From positions 62,001-126,000 of the forward strand of contig JAKASR010000001.1 in assembly GCA_021818955.1 (NCBI GenBank): 64,000 bases of DNA. Reading direction: 5' to 3'. The stretch comes from Acidobacteriota bacterium (GTDB lineage Bacteria; Acidobacteriota; Terriglobia; Terriglobales; SCQP01). Below are positions 34,288 through 43,584 of the stretch, in pieces. Position numbers and translations under genes: made by a program. The stretch's first letter is position 1, and each line of letters begins with the position of its first letter. The notes below the pieces were generated by a model. The model was not told the DNA's origin and did no database searches. It worked only from the letters and a program-made list of their open reading frames with translations.

Positions 34288-37185
34288 ATGAGCAAATCGC
34301 CGCAAACATTTTGGATGACCCTGGCTGCCGCGACGCTGAGCGCAGCCGCTTTAGCGGCATTTCCCGCAGCCGCCTTATGGTATGCGGTGCTGGTGCTGGC
34401 GCATGCCGGCTTGGGCGTGTTACTGACGGGGCTGGGAGTGGTTGCCTGGCGGAAACGGCAACGTGCCGGCGCCGGCCGGATGCCGGGAATCGTCTTCTGG
34501 CTGGAATTGGCCATCGCCGCCGCGTTTGGCTGGGGCCTGCTGATCTGGGGTAACGGCCACGCGGAACGGCCGGTGTTATGGCTGCATGAAGCGTTTGCGG
34601 CGCTGCTGCTGGTGGCGTTGTCGGTTTTTTTGCTGCGCCACGCCGCCGCTTCCGCCCGGCGCGCGCTCTATTACTCCGCGGCCACACTGGCGCTGGCCTG
34701 TGTCGTCGGGCCGATATCGGTCCGCCTTTATCGCCACGCCTACCCCACGCGTGAAAGCCTGATTGAAAACCGCGGCACAGGCTACGTCTCTTCCATAGCG
34801 GAGACCGGCAATACCCCGTTTGCCCCCTCCGATATCACCACCTACGATCACGGCAAGCGCAACGCCTTTCTGCCCACGCGTTTTTACGAGGATTCAAAGG
34901 AGTGCCAAAGTTGCCATCCGCGCATTTATCGCGAATGGAAGGCCTCGGCGCATCATTTCTCTTCGTTTAACAACCAGTACTACAGCAAGGCCATTCAGTA
35001 TATGCAGCAGGTGCAGGGCACGACCACCGGCAGCGCCGTCTGCGCCGGCTGCCACGATCCGGCCGTACTGCTCACCGGGCATTGGAAACAGCCGATCATC
35101 CAGCAACTGCATACCCGCCGGGCGCAAGCCGGCTTGGGCTGCATGGGCTGCCACGCCATCGTGCAGGTCAACAGCAGCCTGGGCAATGCCGATTTCGTCG
35201 TCTCCGACCCTGCGCTCAACCATCTGGTGCACAGCCACAACCCAGTCCTGCACTGGAGCTATCTGGCCGTCTTGCATTTGGATCCCACGCCGCACGATCG
35301 CACCTTCCTGCCGCGCTTCTTCACCAAGCAAACGCCGCTGCTGTGTTCCGGCTGCCATAAAGTGCATCTGGACATCCCCGACAATCATTACCGCTGGCTG
35401 CGCGGCTTCGACGAATACGACGCCTGGCAGGCCAGCGGGGTCTCCGGGCAGGGAGCGCGCTCGTTTTATTATCCGCCGGCGGCGAAAACTTGCGCCTCCT
35501 GCCATATGCCGCGCGTGCGCTCGAACGATCCGGCCGCGATCGGCGGCTACATCCGCTCGCATCGTTTTATCGCCGCCAACACCGCCTTGCCCTATGTGAA
35601 CCGGGATAAGCGGCAATTGCGCAAGGTCAAGGCTTTCCTGACAGGCGCAGTCTCGACCGATATTTTCGCGCTGGTGCGTGGCGCGGCCTCCGAGCAGGTG
35701 GCGCATGCCGTTCCCAGCCAGGCGCCGCAGGAAGCCACCTTGTTTGCCGAAGGCGAGGAAAGCAGCCAGTTTGGGCAAAACGCGCTATTACGCCACGGCG
35801 GGCATCTGCAATTGATCGCGCCGCTTGATGAGACCCGGCCCCGCTTGCGCCCCGGCGGCAATTACCGCATCGACGTCGTCGAGCGCACGCTGCGCCTGGG
35901 CCATTTCTTTCCCGGCGGGACGATCGACGCCTTCGACGTCTGGGTGGAATTCAAGGCGCTGGATGGGCGCGGGCAGCCGTTTTTCTGGAGCGGATTTGTC
36001 GAGCCGGACGGCCGCATCGATCCCAGCGCGCATTTCTATCGTTCATTGCTGATCGATGCCCACGGCCACGTCATCAATAAACGCAATGCCTGGGCGGCGC
36101 ATGCGGCGGTATATGTGCGGGCGATTCCTCCCGGCGCCGCCGACACCGTGCATTACCGGGTGACCATTCCACCCGGAATTCCCGGCCCGATTACCCTAAT
36201 TGCCAAGTTGAAATACCGTAAATTTGGCTATCATTTCAACCGTTTTTCTTATGCCGGCGTGATGGGGCCGGGACAGTACCGCTACGGTTGGGATGATCGG
36301 CCCACCTTGATTATTCCCCCCGGCAAGGATGTGGCCGGCAAGCTGAAGCGCATCCCCAACCTGCCGATTGTGACCATCAGCTCGGCTCGGGTGACCTTGC
36401 CTTTAGGCACGCACACCGCCGCGACTCATCCGGCCGGGCATACGCATCGGGACCTGATCCGTTGGAACGATTATGGCATCGGCTTGCTGTTGCAGGGCGA
36501 TCTGACCGGCGCCGAAGAGGCATTCCAGCAGGTTACCCGCATCCGGCCCAGCTTTGCCGACGGCTGGGTCAATCTGGCCCGCGCCGAAGTGCAAGAGGGG
36601 CGGCTGACCGCCGCCCGTAAAAATCTCGATCATGCGCTGCAACTATCGCCTGGCTTGCCGCGCGCGCTTTTTTTCCGCGCGATGGCGGAGAAGGCGATGG
36701 GGCATTACCGTGCCGCCGAGCAGGATTTGACCGCCGTGCTGCGCGTCTTTCCCCATGATCGCGTGGTGCTAAATCAGGCCGGGCGGCTGCGTTTTCTGCA
36801 GGCGCATTTCCGCCGCGCCATCGCCTATTTCCTCCGGACCTTAGCGATCGACCAGGAAAACCTGATGGCGCATTACAATCTGATGTTGTGTTATCGCGGC
36901 ATTGGCGAACTGCATCGTTCGCGCCGGCAACAGGCCATGTATATGCGCTTTAAGGCGCTGGAAGCGGCGCAAACCATTGCCGGCCGGTATATTCTGAAAC
37001 ATCCGAACGCCAACAATGAGGCCCAGCCGGTGCACGAGCATCTTTCCGGCATGGCCTTCCCGGGCGAGCCCGCGGTGGCGCAGGCCTGGCACGGCTCCGT
37101 ACTGCGCCATCCCGGCGGACGCTGGCCCGAGAGACGTTCCCACCGCCGCTTGGCGGAAATGCGGAAGGGAGATTCGCGATTTTGA
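34288..37185 (+). CDS. Membrane-anchored pentaheme cytochrome c with C-terminal TPR repeats
   Basis: The 965-residue protein has four hydrophobic helices in the first 150 residues. A cytochrome c554-like periplasmic part carries five CxxCH haem sites: CQSCH 206-210, CAGCH 252-256, CMGCH 285-289, CSGCH 353-357 and CASCH 402-406. A beta-rich middle follows (about 480-700), and then TPR repeats (about 720-900: YGIGLLLQGDLTGAEEAFQQVTRIRPSFADGWVNLARAEVQEG). It overlaps the next gene at the stop. An electron-transfer complex with the ASPIC/UnbV protein is inferred from the gene pairing. ATG 34288 chosen over a TTG six bases upstream. Confidence 0.88.
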   Translation: MSKSPQTFWMTLAAATLSAAALAAFPAAALWYAVLVLAHAGLGVLLTGLGVVAWRKRQRAGAGRMPGIVFWLELAIAAAFGWGLLIWGNGHAERPVLWLHEAFAALLLVALSVFLLRHAAASARRALYYSAATLALACVVGPISVRLYRHAYPTRESLIENRGTGYVSSIAETGNTPFAPSDITTYDHGKRNAFLPTRFYEDSKECQSCHPRIYREWKASAHHFSSFNNQYYSKAIQYMQQVQGTTTGSAVCAGCHDPAVLLTGHWKQPIIQQLHTRRAQAGLGCMGCHAIVQVNSSLGNADFVVSDPALNHLVHSHNPVLHWSYLAVLHLDPTPHDRTFLPRFFTKQTPLLCSGCHKVHLDIPDNHYRWLRGFDEYDAWQASGVSGQGARSFYYPPAAKTCASCHMPRVRSNDPAAIGGYIRSHRFIAANTALPYVNRDKRQLRKVKAFLTGAVSTDIFALVRGAASEQVAHAVPSQAPQEATLFAEGEESSQFGQNALLRHGGHLQLIAPLDETRPRLRPGGNYRIDVVERTLRLGHFFPGGTIDAFDVWVEFKALDGRGQPFFWSGFVEPDGRIDPSAHFYRSLLIDAHGHVINKRNAWAAHAAVYVRAIPPGAADTVHYRVTIPPGIPGPITLIAKLKYRKFGYHFNRFSYAGVMGPGQYRYGWDDRPTLIIPPGKDVAGKLKRIPNLPIVTISSARVTLPLGTHTAATHPAGHTHRDLIRWNDYGIGLLLQGDLTGAEEAFQQVTRIRPSFADGWVNLARAEVQEGRLTAARKNLDHALQLSPGLPRALFFRAMAEKAMGHYRAAEQDLTAVLRVFPHDRVVLNQAGRLRFLQAHFRRAIAYFLRTLAIDQENLMAHYNLMLCYRGIGELHRSRRQQAMYMRFKALEAAQTIAGRYILKHPNANNEAQPVHEHLSGMAFPGEPAVAQAWHGSVLRHPGGRWPERRSHRRLAEMRKGDSRF

Positions 37186-38987
37186 AGCGGCTAATGTGGA
37201 TAGCGGTGGCGGTAATCCTCCTGGCGCTGCTTGGGATTTGGACCTGGAAAAAGCGGCAGGCGACTTCATTGGCGCTCAAGCCGCCGACCGCGTCGGCGCC
37301 GGTGCGCAAGGCCGCCGCCGGCCACGTCCGCTTTACCGACGTGACCCGGCTCGCCGGCATTCAATTCATTCACAATAACGGCGCCTTCGGCAAAAAGTAT
37401 TTGCCCGAAACCCTGGGCTCCGGCGTGGCCTGGCTGGATTACAACAATGACGGATATCAGGACCTGCTGCTGATTGACGGCGCCGACTGGCCGGGACACC
37501 CCACGCGTCTGCACGGCGAGACCATGAAGCTCTATCGCAACAATGGCGACGGTACCTTTACCGACGTCACCCGGCAGGCCGGCCTAGCGCATGCTTTCTA
37601 CGGCATGGGAGCGGCGGTTGGCGATTATCTGAACAATGGCTATGACAGCCTGTTCATTACCGGCGTAGGCGGCAATCACCTCTACCGCAACAACGGCAAC
37701 GGCACCTTTACCGACGTGACCCGCGGCTCCGGTCTCGACGATTATCGTGGCTTCGCCACCAGCGCTGCCTGGGTGGACTATAACCGCGACGGCTGCCTCG
37801 ACCTCTGGGTGGATTATTACGTGCAGTGGACTCCGCAGACCGACCTGTTCTGCACCGTGGATGGCAAGCACAAGGATTACTGCACGCCCAACAACTATCC
37901 CGGCGTCAGCCCGCGGCTGTACCGCCAAATTCGCCAGGGCGGCGTCTGCACCGGCACCTTCCAGGATGCCACCCGTGCTTCGGGCATCTACGACCCGACC
38001 GACAAATCGCTGGGCGTGAGCGTGTTTTACGACGGTTATGATCGCGATCGGCGTCCCGATATTTTTGTTTCCAACGACACCCAGCCGAACAAGCTCTACC
38101 GCAATAACGGCAATGGCACGTTCAGCGAACAGGCAGTGCAGGCGGGCGTCGCCTTCAGCGAAGATGGCGTGGCGCGCGGCGGCATGGGCACCGATGTCGC
38201 CGATTACGATGACAGCGGGCGCTTCAGCCTGGTCGTGGGCAATTTTTCCAATCAGATGCTCGGGCTCTATCACAACGACGGCCACGGCCTGTTCGTGGAT
38301 ATGGCGCCGCAATCCGACGTCGGCCGCGCCAGCCTGCTGTCCTTGTCGTTTGGCACCTTCTTTTTCGATTACAATCTCGACGGCCGGCCTGACCTGTTTG
38401 TCGCCAATGGGCACCTCGATCCCGGCATCCATGCCGTGCAGCCCCAGGTGCATTACGCCGAGTCGCCCTTGCTGTTTCGCAATCTGGGCGGCGGGCGTTT
38501 CCGCAACGTCGCCCCGACAATTGGCGGCGGCTTCGATCGGCGCGTCGTGGCCCGCGGCGCGGCCTATGCCGACTACGACCTCACGGGTTTTCCCGATATT
38601 CTGTTCTCCACCAGTTCCGGGCCCGCTTACCTTTACTACAATCGCGGCAATCAAAATCATGCCTTGCGCATTCGCGCCGTTGGCGTCGAAAGTAATCGCG
38701 ATGGCATTGGCACTCTGGTGCGGGTGAAAACCAGCACCGGATGGCAGGAACAATATATTAAGAGCGGCTCGAGTTATCTCTCCGCCAGCGAGTTACCGCT
38801 GACGTTTGGTTTGGGGGCAAGCGACCAGGCGCAAGTCATCCAGCTGTTATGGCCCAGTGGCCAAAAGCAAAGCTTGACCGATGTACCTGGCGACCAGTTC
38901 ATTACGATTACGGAAGGCAAAGGCATTACGGCGCATCAACCGCTGCGCATTTGCGACAGCCAGGGGAAAAACTGCAAGCCACGCTGA
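37182..38987 (+). CDS. ASPIC/UnbV protein with FG-GAP/VCBS repeats
   Basis: The 601-residue extracytoplasmic protein has an N-terminal signal anchor (MWIAVAVILLALLGIW). About six to seven FG-GAP-like repeats contain calcium-binding DxNxDGxxD motifs (LDYNNDGYQDLLL, VDYNRDGCLDLWV, FDYNLDGRPDLFV). The C-terminal ASPIC/UnbV domain shows NRDGIGTLVRVKTSTGWQEQYIKSGSSYLSASE, LTFGLGASDQAQVIQLLWPSGQ. The probable fold is a beta-propeller. It is translationally coupled to the pentaheme cytochrome (start TTG 37182 or ATG 37194). Function in this pairing is not established. Confidence 0.9.
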   Translation: MKRLMWIAVAVILLALLGIWTWKKRQATSLALKPPTASAPVRKAAAGHVRFTDVTRLAGIQFIHNNGAFGKKYLPETLGSGVAWLDYNNDGYQDLLLIDGADWPGHPTRLHGETMKLYRNNGDGTFTDVTRQAGLAHAFYGMGAAVGDYLNNGYDSLFITGVGGNHLYRNNGNGTFTDVTRGSGLDDYRGFATSAAWVDYNRDGCLDLWVDYYVQWTPQTDLFCTVDGKHKDYCTPNNYPGVSPRLYRQIRQGGVCTGTFQDATRASGIYDPTDKSLGVSVFYDGYDRDRRPDIFVSNDTQPNKLYRNNGNGTFSEQAVQAGVAFSEDGVARGGMGTDVADYDDSGRFSLVVGNFSNQMLGLYHNDGHGLFVDMAPQSDVGRASLLSLSFGTFFFDYNLDGRPDLFVANGHLDPGIHAVQPQVHYAESPLLFRNLGGGRFRNVAPTIGGGFDRRVVARGAAYADYDLTGFPDILFSTSSGPAYLYYNRGNQNHALRIRAVGVESNRDGIGTLVRVKTSTGWQEQYIKSGSSYLSASELPLTFGLGASDQAQVIQLLWPSGQKQSLTDVPGDQFITITEGKGITAHQPLRICDSQGKNCKPR

Positions 38988-39006
38988 ATACGCGGCGATT
39001 GTGCGT

Positions 39007-39387
39007 TTAGGGTTTAGGCGGCGGTTGGCCATTTCCATGCTGCAAGCCGGCAATAAATCGTTGGACCATGCGATCCGTTTCCGCAACCAGATCTCGTAAT
39101 TCGGCAAACCGGCGCTCGTTCTCCTGAAACCGGCGCTCGTTTTCCTGAAACCGGCGCTCGTTTTCCTGAAACCGGCGCTCGTTCTCGCGTTGCATTTCCG
39201 ATAAGCGCAGCACCATAGCTTGTTGCGCGTCCTGTAAGTCCGAAATATTTTTTAATCTTTCGTCGTGCCGCAGGCTGACTCTCGCCAGCAGTTGCACTTC
39301 CTCGTGCAGGCGGTCTAGTTTAACCGTTAATCCCGCTTGCTGCTCCACAATTAGGGCGATGGTCTGATCTATTTTATCCGGGTCCAT
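39007..39387 (-). CDS. Small coiled-coil protein with expanding heptads
   Basis: The 126-residue protein is almost wholly helical. A leading helix (MDPDKIDQTIALIVEQQAGL) is followed by a coiled coil containing tandem copies of the heptad ENERRFQ, encoded by near-identical 21-bp DNA repeats. No membrane segment or signal is present. Function unknown; probably an oligomerising or scaffold protein. ATG 39387 was chosen because upstream codons overlap a dispersed repeat element. Confidence 0.6.
   Translation of the reverse strand: MDPDKIDQTIALIVEQQAGLTVKLDRLHEEVQLLARVSLRHDERLKNISDLQDAQQAMVLRLSEMQRENERRFQENERRFQENERRFQENERRFAELRDLVAETDRMVQRFIAGLQHGNGQPPPKP
39106..39189. repeat. Four tandem 21-bp repeats inside the coiled-coil gene
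   Basis: Unit AAACCGGCGCTCGTTTTCCTG, with copies at 39106, 39127, 39148 and a diverged one at 39169. The middle two are identical. Each unit encodes one heptad, so copy-number change keeps the frame and lengthens the coil by one heptad. Confidence 0.9.
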
Positions 39388-39416
39388 AGTTGCATTTATT
39401 ATAGGCCGTTCAATAA

Positions 39417-39454
39417 GCGTTAACGGCCGAGCCGGGCCGTAGTTTTCGTCCGGG
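39417..39454 (+). repeat. Dispersed intergenic repeat, copy A
   Basis: Begins GCGTTAACGGCCGAG and ends TTTTCGTCCGGG; shares its core with the copies at 51305 and 61353. It contains an imperfect stem (CCGGGC.. / ..GTCCGG) and sits just upstream (5' side) of the coiled-coil gene. Confidence 0.75.
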
Positions 39455-39555
39455 AAATTTTGCAGGAATTGCGCCAAAAAAGGCAAACGAGGTCCTCATC
39501 CAGCCTCCATCTGCAATTCAATGGGGGCTGGATGGGGTGAGCGTTCGCGCCTGAA

Positions 39556-39578
39556 AGTAAAAGCGGACGAGCCGCTTC
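39556..39578 (+). repeat. Short palindromic repeat, copy D1
   Basis: AGTAAAAGCGGACGAGCCGCTT-C is a near-perfect hairpin that overlaps the cutC stop codon. Near-identical copies occur at 51473 and 57251. Confidence 0.7.
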
Positions 39579-40338
39579 AAAGATTCGCCACCGCGGCCAT
39601 CAACGCGCGCACCCGCGCTTCGCTGACCTGCAGCCGCTGATATTCGTTTCCGGCGACCGTGCCGAGCGAGACGGCCTCATTGCGGAAACGCATGGGGCTG
39701 GAAGCCGTCACGCGCAGGCCGCCATGCAAGGCGCGCACGCCCGTGCGTTGCACTAGCTCGCGCGCATTGGCTTCCGTCACCCCGCCGCCGGCCATGATGG
39801 TCAGGCGTCCGCGCGCGGCGCGAACCAGCCGCGCAATGCGTTCCGCGCCCGCCGCCGCGCTGGGCGATCCGCCCGAAGTTAAAAGGCAGTCCACACCGCT
39901 GGCGATGACCTGTTCGAGCGCAGCCTCCAAATTGGCGGCCATATCGAAGGCGCGGTGAAAGGTGACCGCAAGCGGACGCGCCAGTTGCACGAACTCACGC
40001 GTGCGCTTCAGGTCAATTTGGCCATCGGCGCCGAGAAACCCGATGGCGATACCGGCGGCGCCGGCTTGCCGCGCGGCGTCCACGTCGCGCCGCATCACCT
40101 CGAGTTCCGCTGCGGTATAGAGAAAATCGCCGGCGCGGGGACGAATCAGCGCATGCCAGGGCAAAGCCAGCCGGCTGCGCGCGGCAGCCAGCAATCCCGC
40201 GCCGGGAGACAATCCGCCCAGTTCGAGCGCGCTGGCCAGTTCCAGGCGGCGGGCACCGCCGCGGGCCGCCGCCTGCGCGGATTCGAGCGAATCCGCGGGA
40301 ACTTCAAGCCAAACCGGCGGTGCGGCGCTCGGCTTCAT
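39577..40338 (-). CDS. cutC: CutC-family protein
   Basis: TIM-barrel protein of 253 residues, once tied to copper homeostasis. Visible family blocks are LEVPADSLESAQAAARGGARRLEL at the start, HALIRPRAGDFLYTAAELEVMRRD, AIGFLGADGQID, VTFHRAFDMA (substrate/metal region), LLTSGG and IMAGGGV near residue 190. The start ATG 40338 overlaps the stop of the upstream zinc-ribbon gene by four bases; the frame is open further upstream but without family similarity. Biochemical role remains debated. Confidence 0.92.
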   Translation of the reverse strand: MKPSAAPPVWLEVPADSLESAQAAARGGARRLELASALELGGLSPGAGLLAAARSRLALPWHALIRPRAGDFLYTAAELEVMRRDVDAARQAGAAGIAIGFLGADGQIDLKRTREFVQLARPLAVTFHRAFDMAANLEAALEQVIASGVDCLLTSGGSPSAAAGAERIARLVRAARGRLTIMAGGGVTEANARELVQRTGVRALHGGLRVTASSPMRFRNEAVSLGTVAGNEYQRLQVSEARVRALMAAVANL

Positions 40339-40691
40339 GCGGAAGTTCCCGGCATGATCGGCTGCCCGCATTGCGCGCAATAGTGATCCCCGGGATCGTT
40401 CACGGCTCCGCATCGGGTACAGATGGGCTTGGCTGCGCCGGCCAGCTCATGCCGGCAATAGACGCAGCGCGTCGCCGCCGCCGGGATCGGGGCTTGGCAA
40501 AACGGGCAAGGCCGTGTGGCGCTGCTGCCGAATCGTTCCGGCAAGGGCGGGAGCAGGGCCAGAATCAGCGTGCTCAACAGGCCAAAGAAAAGGGCCAATA
40601 CCATCCAGGCGGCAAAACCGCGGTGTTTCACCCGCGCCAGATGCGCATTCAGCAGGATGCTGGCTATCCAGACCAAAATCCAGAAGGGCAT
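40335..40691 (-). CDS. Membrane protein with double zinc ribbon
   Basis: The 118-residue protein has two N-terminal hydrophobic helices (FWILVWIASILLNAHLA, WMVLALFFGLLSTLILALL) and two C-terminal zinc ribbons with CPFCQAP...CVYCRHE and CTRCGAV...CAQCGQP. It overlaps cutC by four bases and the upstream SDR stop by one base (TAATG). Metal binding is clear from the four CxxC pairs; function unknown. Its coupling to cutC may point to metal handling. Confidence 0.7.
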   Translation of the reverse strand: MPFWILVWIASILLNAHLARVKHRGFAAWMVLALFFGLLSTLILALLPPLPERFGSSATRPCPFCQAPIPAAATRCVYCRHELAGAAKPICTRCGAVNDPGDHYCAQCGQPIMPGTSA

Positions 40692-41425
40692 TAGTCCTGC
40701 CTTTCCTCCGCGGAAAGCCGGCCCCGGCCCGGCAAATGCAGAATTTCGGCGATATAGCCGCCGGCGCGAATCGTCGATATCAGGTGGAGCGCGCTCACCG
40801 CCATGGCCGCCGGCGGCAGCGCGCCGCGCAGCGCCGGCGGCGGAAAACTGCGTTCGGTCAACTCGGTGCGCGTCAGTCCGGGCGAGAGCACCGCGACCCG
40901 GATGCCGCGCGGCGCCAGTTCCAAATCCTGGCTGCGCGCCATGCCTTCCACAGCGTACATGGCGGCGGCATATGCGCTTTCATCGGGGAAGTCCTGGTGC
41001 ACGGCGAGCGAGGCGACATGGATCACGGCGGAGGGCGGCTGCGCGGCCGAAGCCGGTTCCAGCAGGGGCGCCAACTCGCGCATTAACAGAAATTTGCTCA
41101 GCACATTGACTCGCCACAGGCGTTCAAATTCCGCCGGGGTGGTCTCGGCCAGCGAACGCTGGAAGAAATCGCCCGCGGCGGTGACCAACGCCGAGAGCCG
41201 CGGCTGCCATGCCCGTAAACGGGCGGCCAGGGCTTCGACCGCGGCGGCGTCGGTCAGGTCCGCAGGCAGCGCCAAGACTTGCCGCGGAGCCCGCGCCGCC
41301 AGGGCTGCGAGCGGTGCGGAACGGCGTGCGGAGAGCGCCACCTGCCAGCCGGCATCCAACAAGGCTTCGGCAATTGCGGCGCCAATGCCGGAAGATGCTC
41401 CGGCAACGAATGCGGTGGAGGCCAT
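40691..41425 (-). CDS. Short-chain dehydrogenase lacking the catalytic lysine
   Basis: Classical SDR of 244 residues: FVAGASSGIGAAIAEAL (NADP-binding glycine motif), ALVTAAGDFF, IHVASLA with the catalytic Ser, then SAYAAAMYAVEGMARS. The motif YxxxK reads Y-A-A-A-M, so the lysine that lowers the tyrosine pKa is replaced by Met. The rest of the C-terminal region (APRGIRVAVLSPGLTRTEL) is normal. The protein may bind cofactor without normal catalysis. ATG 41425 chosen (MASTAFVAG); an in-frame ATG nine bases upstream is also possible. Confidence 0.85.
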   Translation of the reverse strand: MASTAFVAGASSGIGAAIAEALLDAGWQVALSARRSAPLAALAARAPRQVLALPADLTDAAAVEALAARLRAWQPRLSALVTAAGDFFQRSLAETTPAEFERLWRVNVLSKFLLMRELAPLLEPASAAQPPSAVIHVASLAVHQDFPDESAYAAAMYAVEGMARSQDLELAPRGIRVAVLSPGLTRTELTERSFPPPALRGALPPAAMAVSALHLISTIRAGGYIAEILHLPGRGRLSAEERQD

Positions 41426-41556
41426 GCCCGGCATTGTAGCGAAAATCTCGCGGGGCTTCGCCGAAGCGAATGCGTCCGCGCGAATGGGCCGGAAATAACC
41501 GGACAAGGCGCACCTGAATTTATATCACGTAGTGATAGAATTTAATCGGATCGAAT

Positions 41557-43362
41557 ATGCCGGCGATAAATTCTTCGCGTACGCGAAAACGTGACGATCG
41601 ATTGGTGGTGCTCTCGCTATTGGGAGTTGTGGCCGGAGCGGCCGGAGGCTTGGTGGCGGAAGGTCTGCTGCTGGCGATTTACGGAATTACCAATATTTTA
41701 TTTTGGGGCCGATGGTCCTTCACCTACATTCCGCCCGACACCCGTCCCCTGCACGCCTGGGCGATCTTATTGCCGGCGGCGGGCGGGTTCCTGGTGGGAT
41801 TGATTATCCATTACCTGTCGCCGGAGATCAAAGGGGACGGCATTCCGGCGGCAATGTCGGTAGTGCTGACCAATCGTAGCCGGGTCAAGCCCAGAGTAGG
41901 ATTTTTCAAGCCTCTCAGCGCCGCCATCACCATTGGCAGCGGCGGGCCGTTCGGCGCCGAGGGGCCGATCATCCAGACGGGAGGCGCGTTAGGCTCGATT
42001 TTGGGGCAACTTGTGCCCACCTCGCCTGTCGAGCGCCGCATCCTTTTGGCCTGCGGCGCGGCCGCCGGTCTGGCCGGCGTGTTTAAAACCCCCTTCGCCG
42101 GCGTAATGATGGCAGTCGAACTGCTCGTCTTCGAGTTTCGCGCCCGTTCTTTTATTCCCATCGCCCTGGCTTCCGCTACCGGCACCCTGGTTGCAATCGG
42201 TTTTCGCGGACCCGAGCCGGTCTTTCCAGTAGCCAATCATTATCATTTCCATGCTATCGAGCTGCCGTTCTTTTTATGCCTGGCCCTGTTCTGCGCCGGT
42301 CTAGCCTGGTTAATGACCCGGACTTTATATGCCTGTGAGGATTGCTTCGAGCGCCTTCGGATTTGGTATCCGCTCATACCGGCCCTAGGCGGGCTGGGCG
42401 TGGGGGTTATTGGATGGTTTTATCCACAGGTGTTTGGCATAGGCTATGACGTCATCGGCGATTTTCTGGCTCGCCCTCACCCGCTGTCGCAGCTCATCGG
42501 GGTTGGCTTTGCCAAGCTGGGTGCCTTTGGCCTGGCGCTCGGCTCGGGAGCTTCCGGGGGAACCTTTGCCCCGGCGTTGATGATCGGCGGCAGCCTGGGC
42601 GCGGCATTTGGAGTTGCCGTTCACCACGTTCTGCCACAGGCTTCCGCGATCGGGATCTATGGCATGGTCGCGACCGCGGCCTTATTCGGATGTATCTATC
42701 GCGCCACCCCCACCGCCATTTTGTTCCTGCTGGAAGTTACCGGTGCCTACCACGCTTTATTCCCGCTGTTTTTAGTTTGCGTGGTCGCCGACCTGGCGGT
42801 GCACTACCTGATGGACCATACCATCAATACCGAGCGCTTGGCGAAGGAAGGCATCGAAGTGCCCGACGCCTTCGGCATTGATCCCATGCGGCTGCTGAAG
42901 GTGCGCGATGTGCTGGACGAAAATGCAGCGCTGGATAGCGTCGCCCCTTCAGCCGATCTGCGCGCCTGCCTGTCAGCCGCGGCCGTCCATGATGCTTTGC
43001 CGGTGATGGACGCGGACGATCGGCTGCTCGGATTGCTCTATCGAGCCGACTTATTGCAGGCCAAACCGGATGTTCACGCGGCCGATCTGGCGCGACCCGA
43101 TTTTTTGACCGCCACGCCGGATGAACCGCTGCACGATGTCGCGCTTCGTTGTCTGAGCAGCCAGAATCAGGTGGTGGTCGTGCTCGATCCGCAGAAACAG
43201 GTTCCAATCGCGATGCTTACGCCCTTCGATCTGCTGAAAGGGAAGCAATGGGAAACCATGCAGGAAATGCGCGAGCCGGGGCGGCTCTCGCTGTTTTCTT
43301 TGGCCCGGCGCCGGGAGCGCACCAAAGCCGAAGCCCCGATCGAAATGTCCAAAAAATTCTAG
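41557..43362 (+). CDS. ClC-type chloride channel/antiporter with CBS domains
   Basis: Inner-membrane voltage-gated-chloride-channel family protein of 601 residues with about 10-12 helices. The three anion-path motifs are GDGIP (in place of GSGIP) near 94, GPFGAEGPI near 130 with the gating Glu, and GSGASGGTFAPAL near 331-343. Two CBS domains follow in the C-terminal cytoplasmic part (about 450-570: VRDVLDENAALDSVAP, LPVMDADDRLLGLLYRADLL, DFLTATPDEPLHDVALRCLSSQNQVVVV). Retention of the gating Glu suggests an H+/Cl- exchanger, but that cannot be settled from sequence. Confidence 0.92.
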   Translation: MPAINSSRTRKRDDRLVVLSLLGVVAGAAGGLVAEGLLLAIYGITNILFWGRWSFTYIPPDTRPLHAWAILLPAAGGFLVGLIIHYLSPEIKGDGIPAAMSVVLTNRSRVKPRVGFFKPLSAAITIGSGGPFGAEGPIIQTGGALGSILGQLVPTSPVERRILLACGAAAGLAGVFKTPFAGVMMAVELLVFEFRARSFIPIALASATGTLVAIGFRGPEPVFPVANHYHFHAIELPFFLCLALFCAGLAWLMTRTLYACEDCFERLRIWYPLIPALGGLGVGVIGWFYPQVFGIGYDVIGDFLARPHPLSQLIGVGFAKLGAFGLALGSGASGGTFAPALMIGGSLGAAFGVAVHHVLPQASAIGIYGMVATAALFGCIYRATPTAILFLLEVTGAYHALFPLFLVCVVADLAVHYLMDHTINTERLAKEGIEVPDAFGIDPMRLLKVRDVLDENAALDSVAPSADLRACLSAAAVHDALPVMDADDRLLGLLYRADLLQAKPDVHAADLARPDFLTATPDEPLHDVALRCLSSQNQVVVVLDPQKQVPIAMLTPFDLLKGKQWETMQEMREPGRLSLFSLARRRERTKAEAPIEMSKKF

Positions 43363-43584
43363 CTTGCCGAAGGAAGTGGTTAGCCTTGAGTGCGACACCC
43401 CGCTTACAGCGCCTAAGGTTTTAAATCGTAGATGAAGACCTCCCGCCGGAAACGGCGCTGGGGGTGGCTTGTGGCTACCGCAGTGCGCAGCGGGCGGGCG
43501 ATTATACCGCCTGGATGCTAACCGGCTAGGCGGCGCTGGGCGGGTTATTTTATGTGTTTTTTACGTTAGAGGACGAGCCGCCGA

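Noticed and set aside
43363-43584. Short Arg-rich ORF (about 29 codons) between the ClC and DUF6580-like genes
   Set aside because: Too short, Arg-biased and without a ribosome-binding site or recognisable motif; nothing else seen in this gap.
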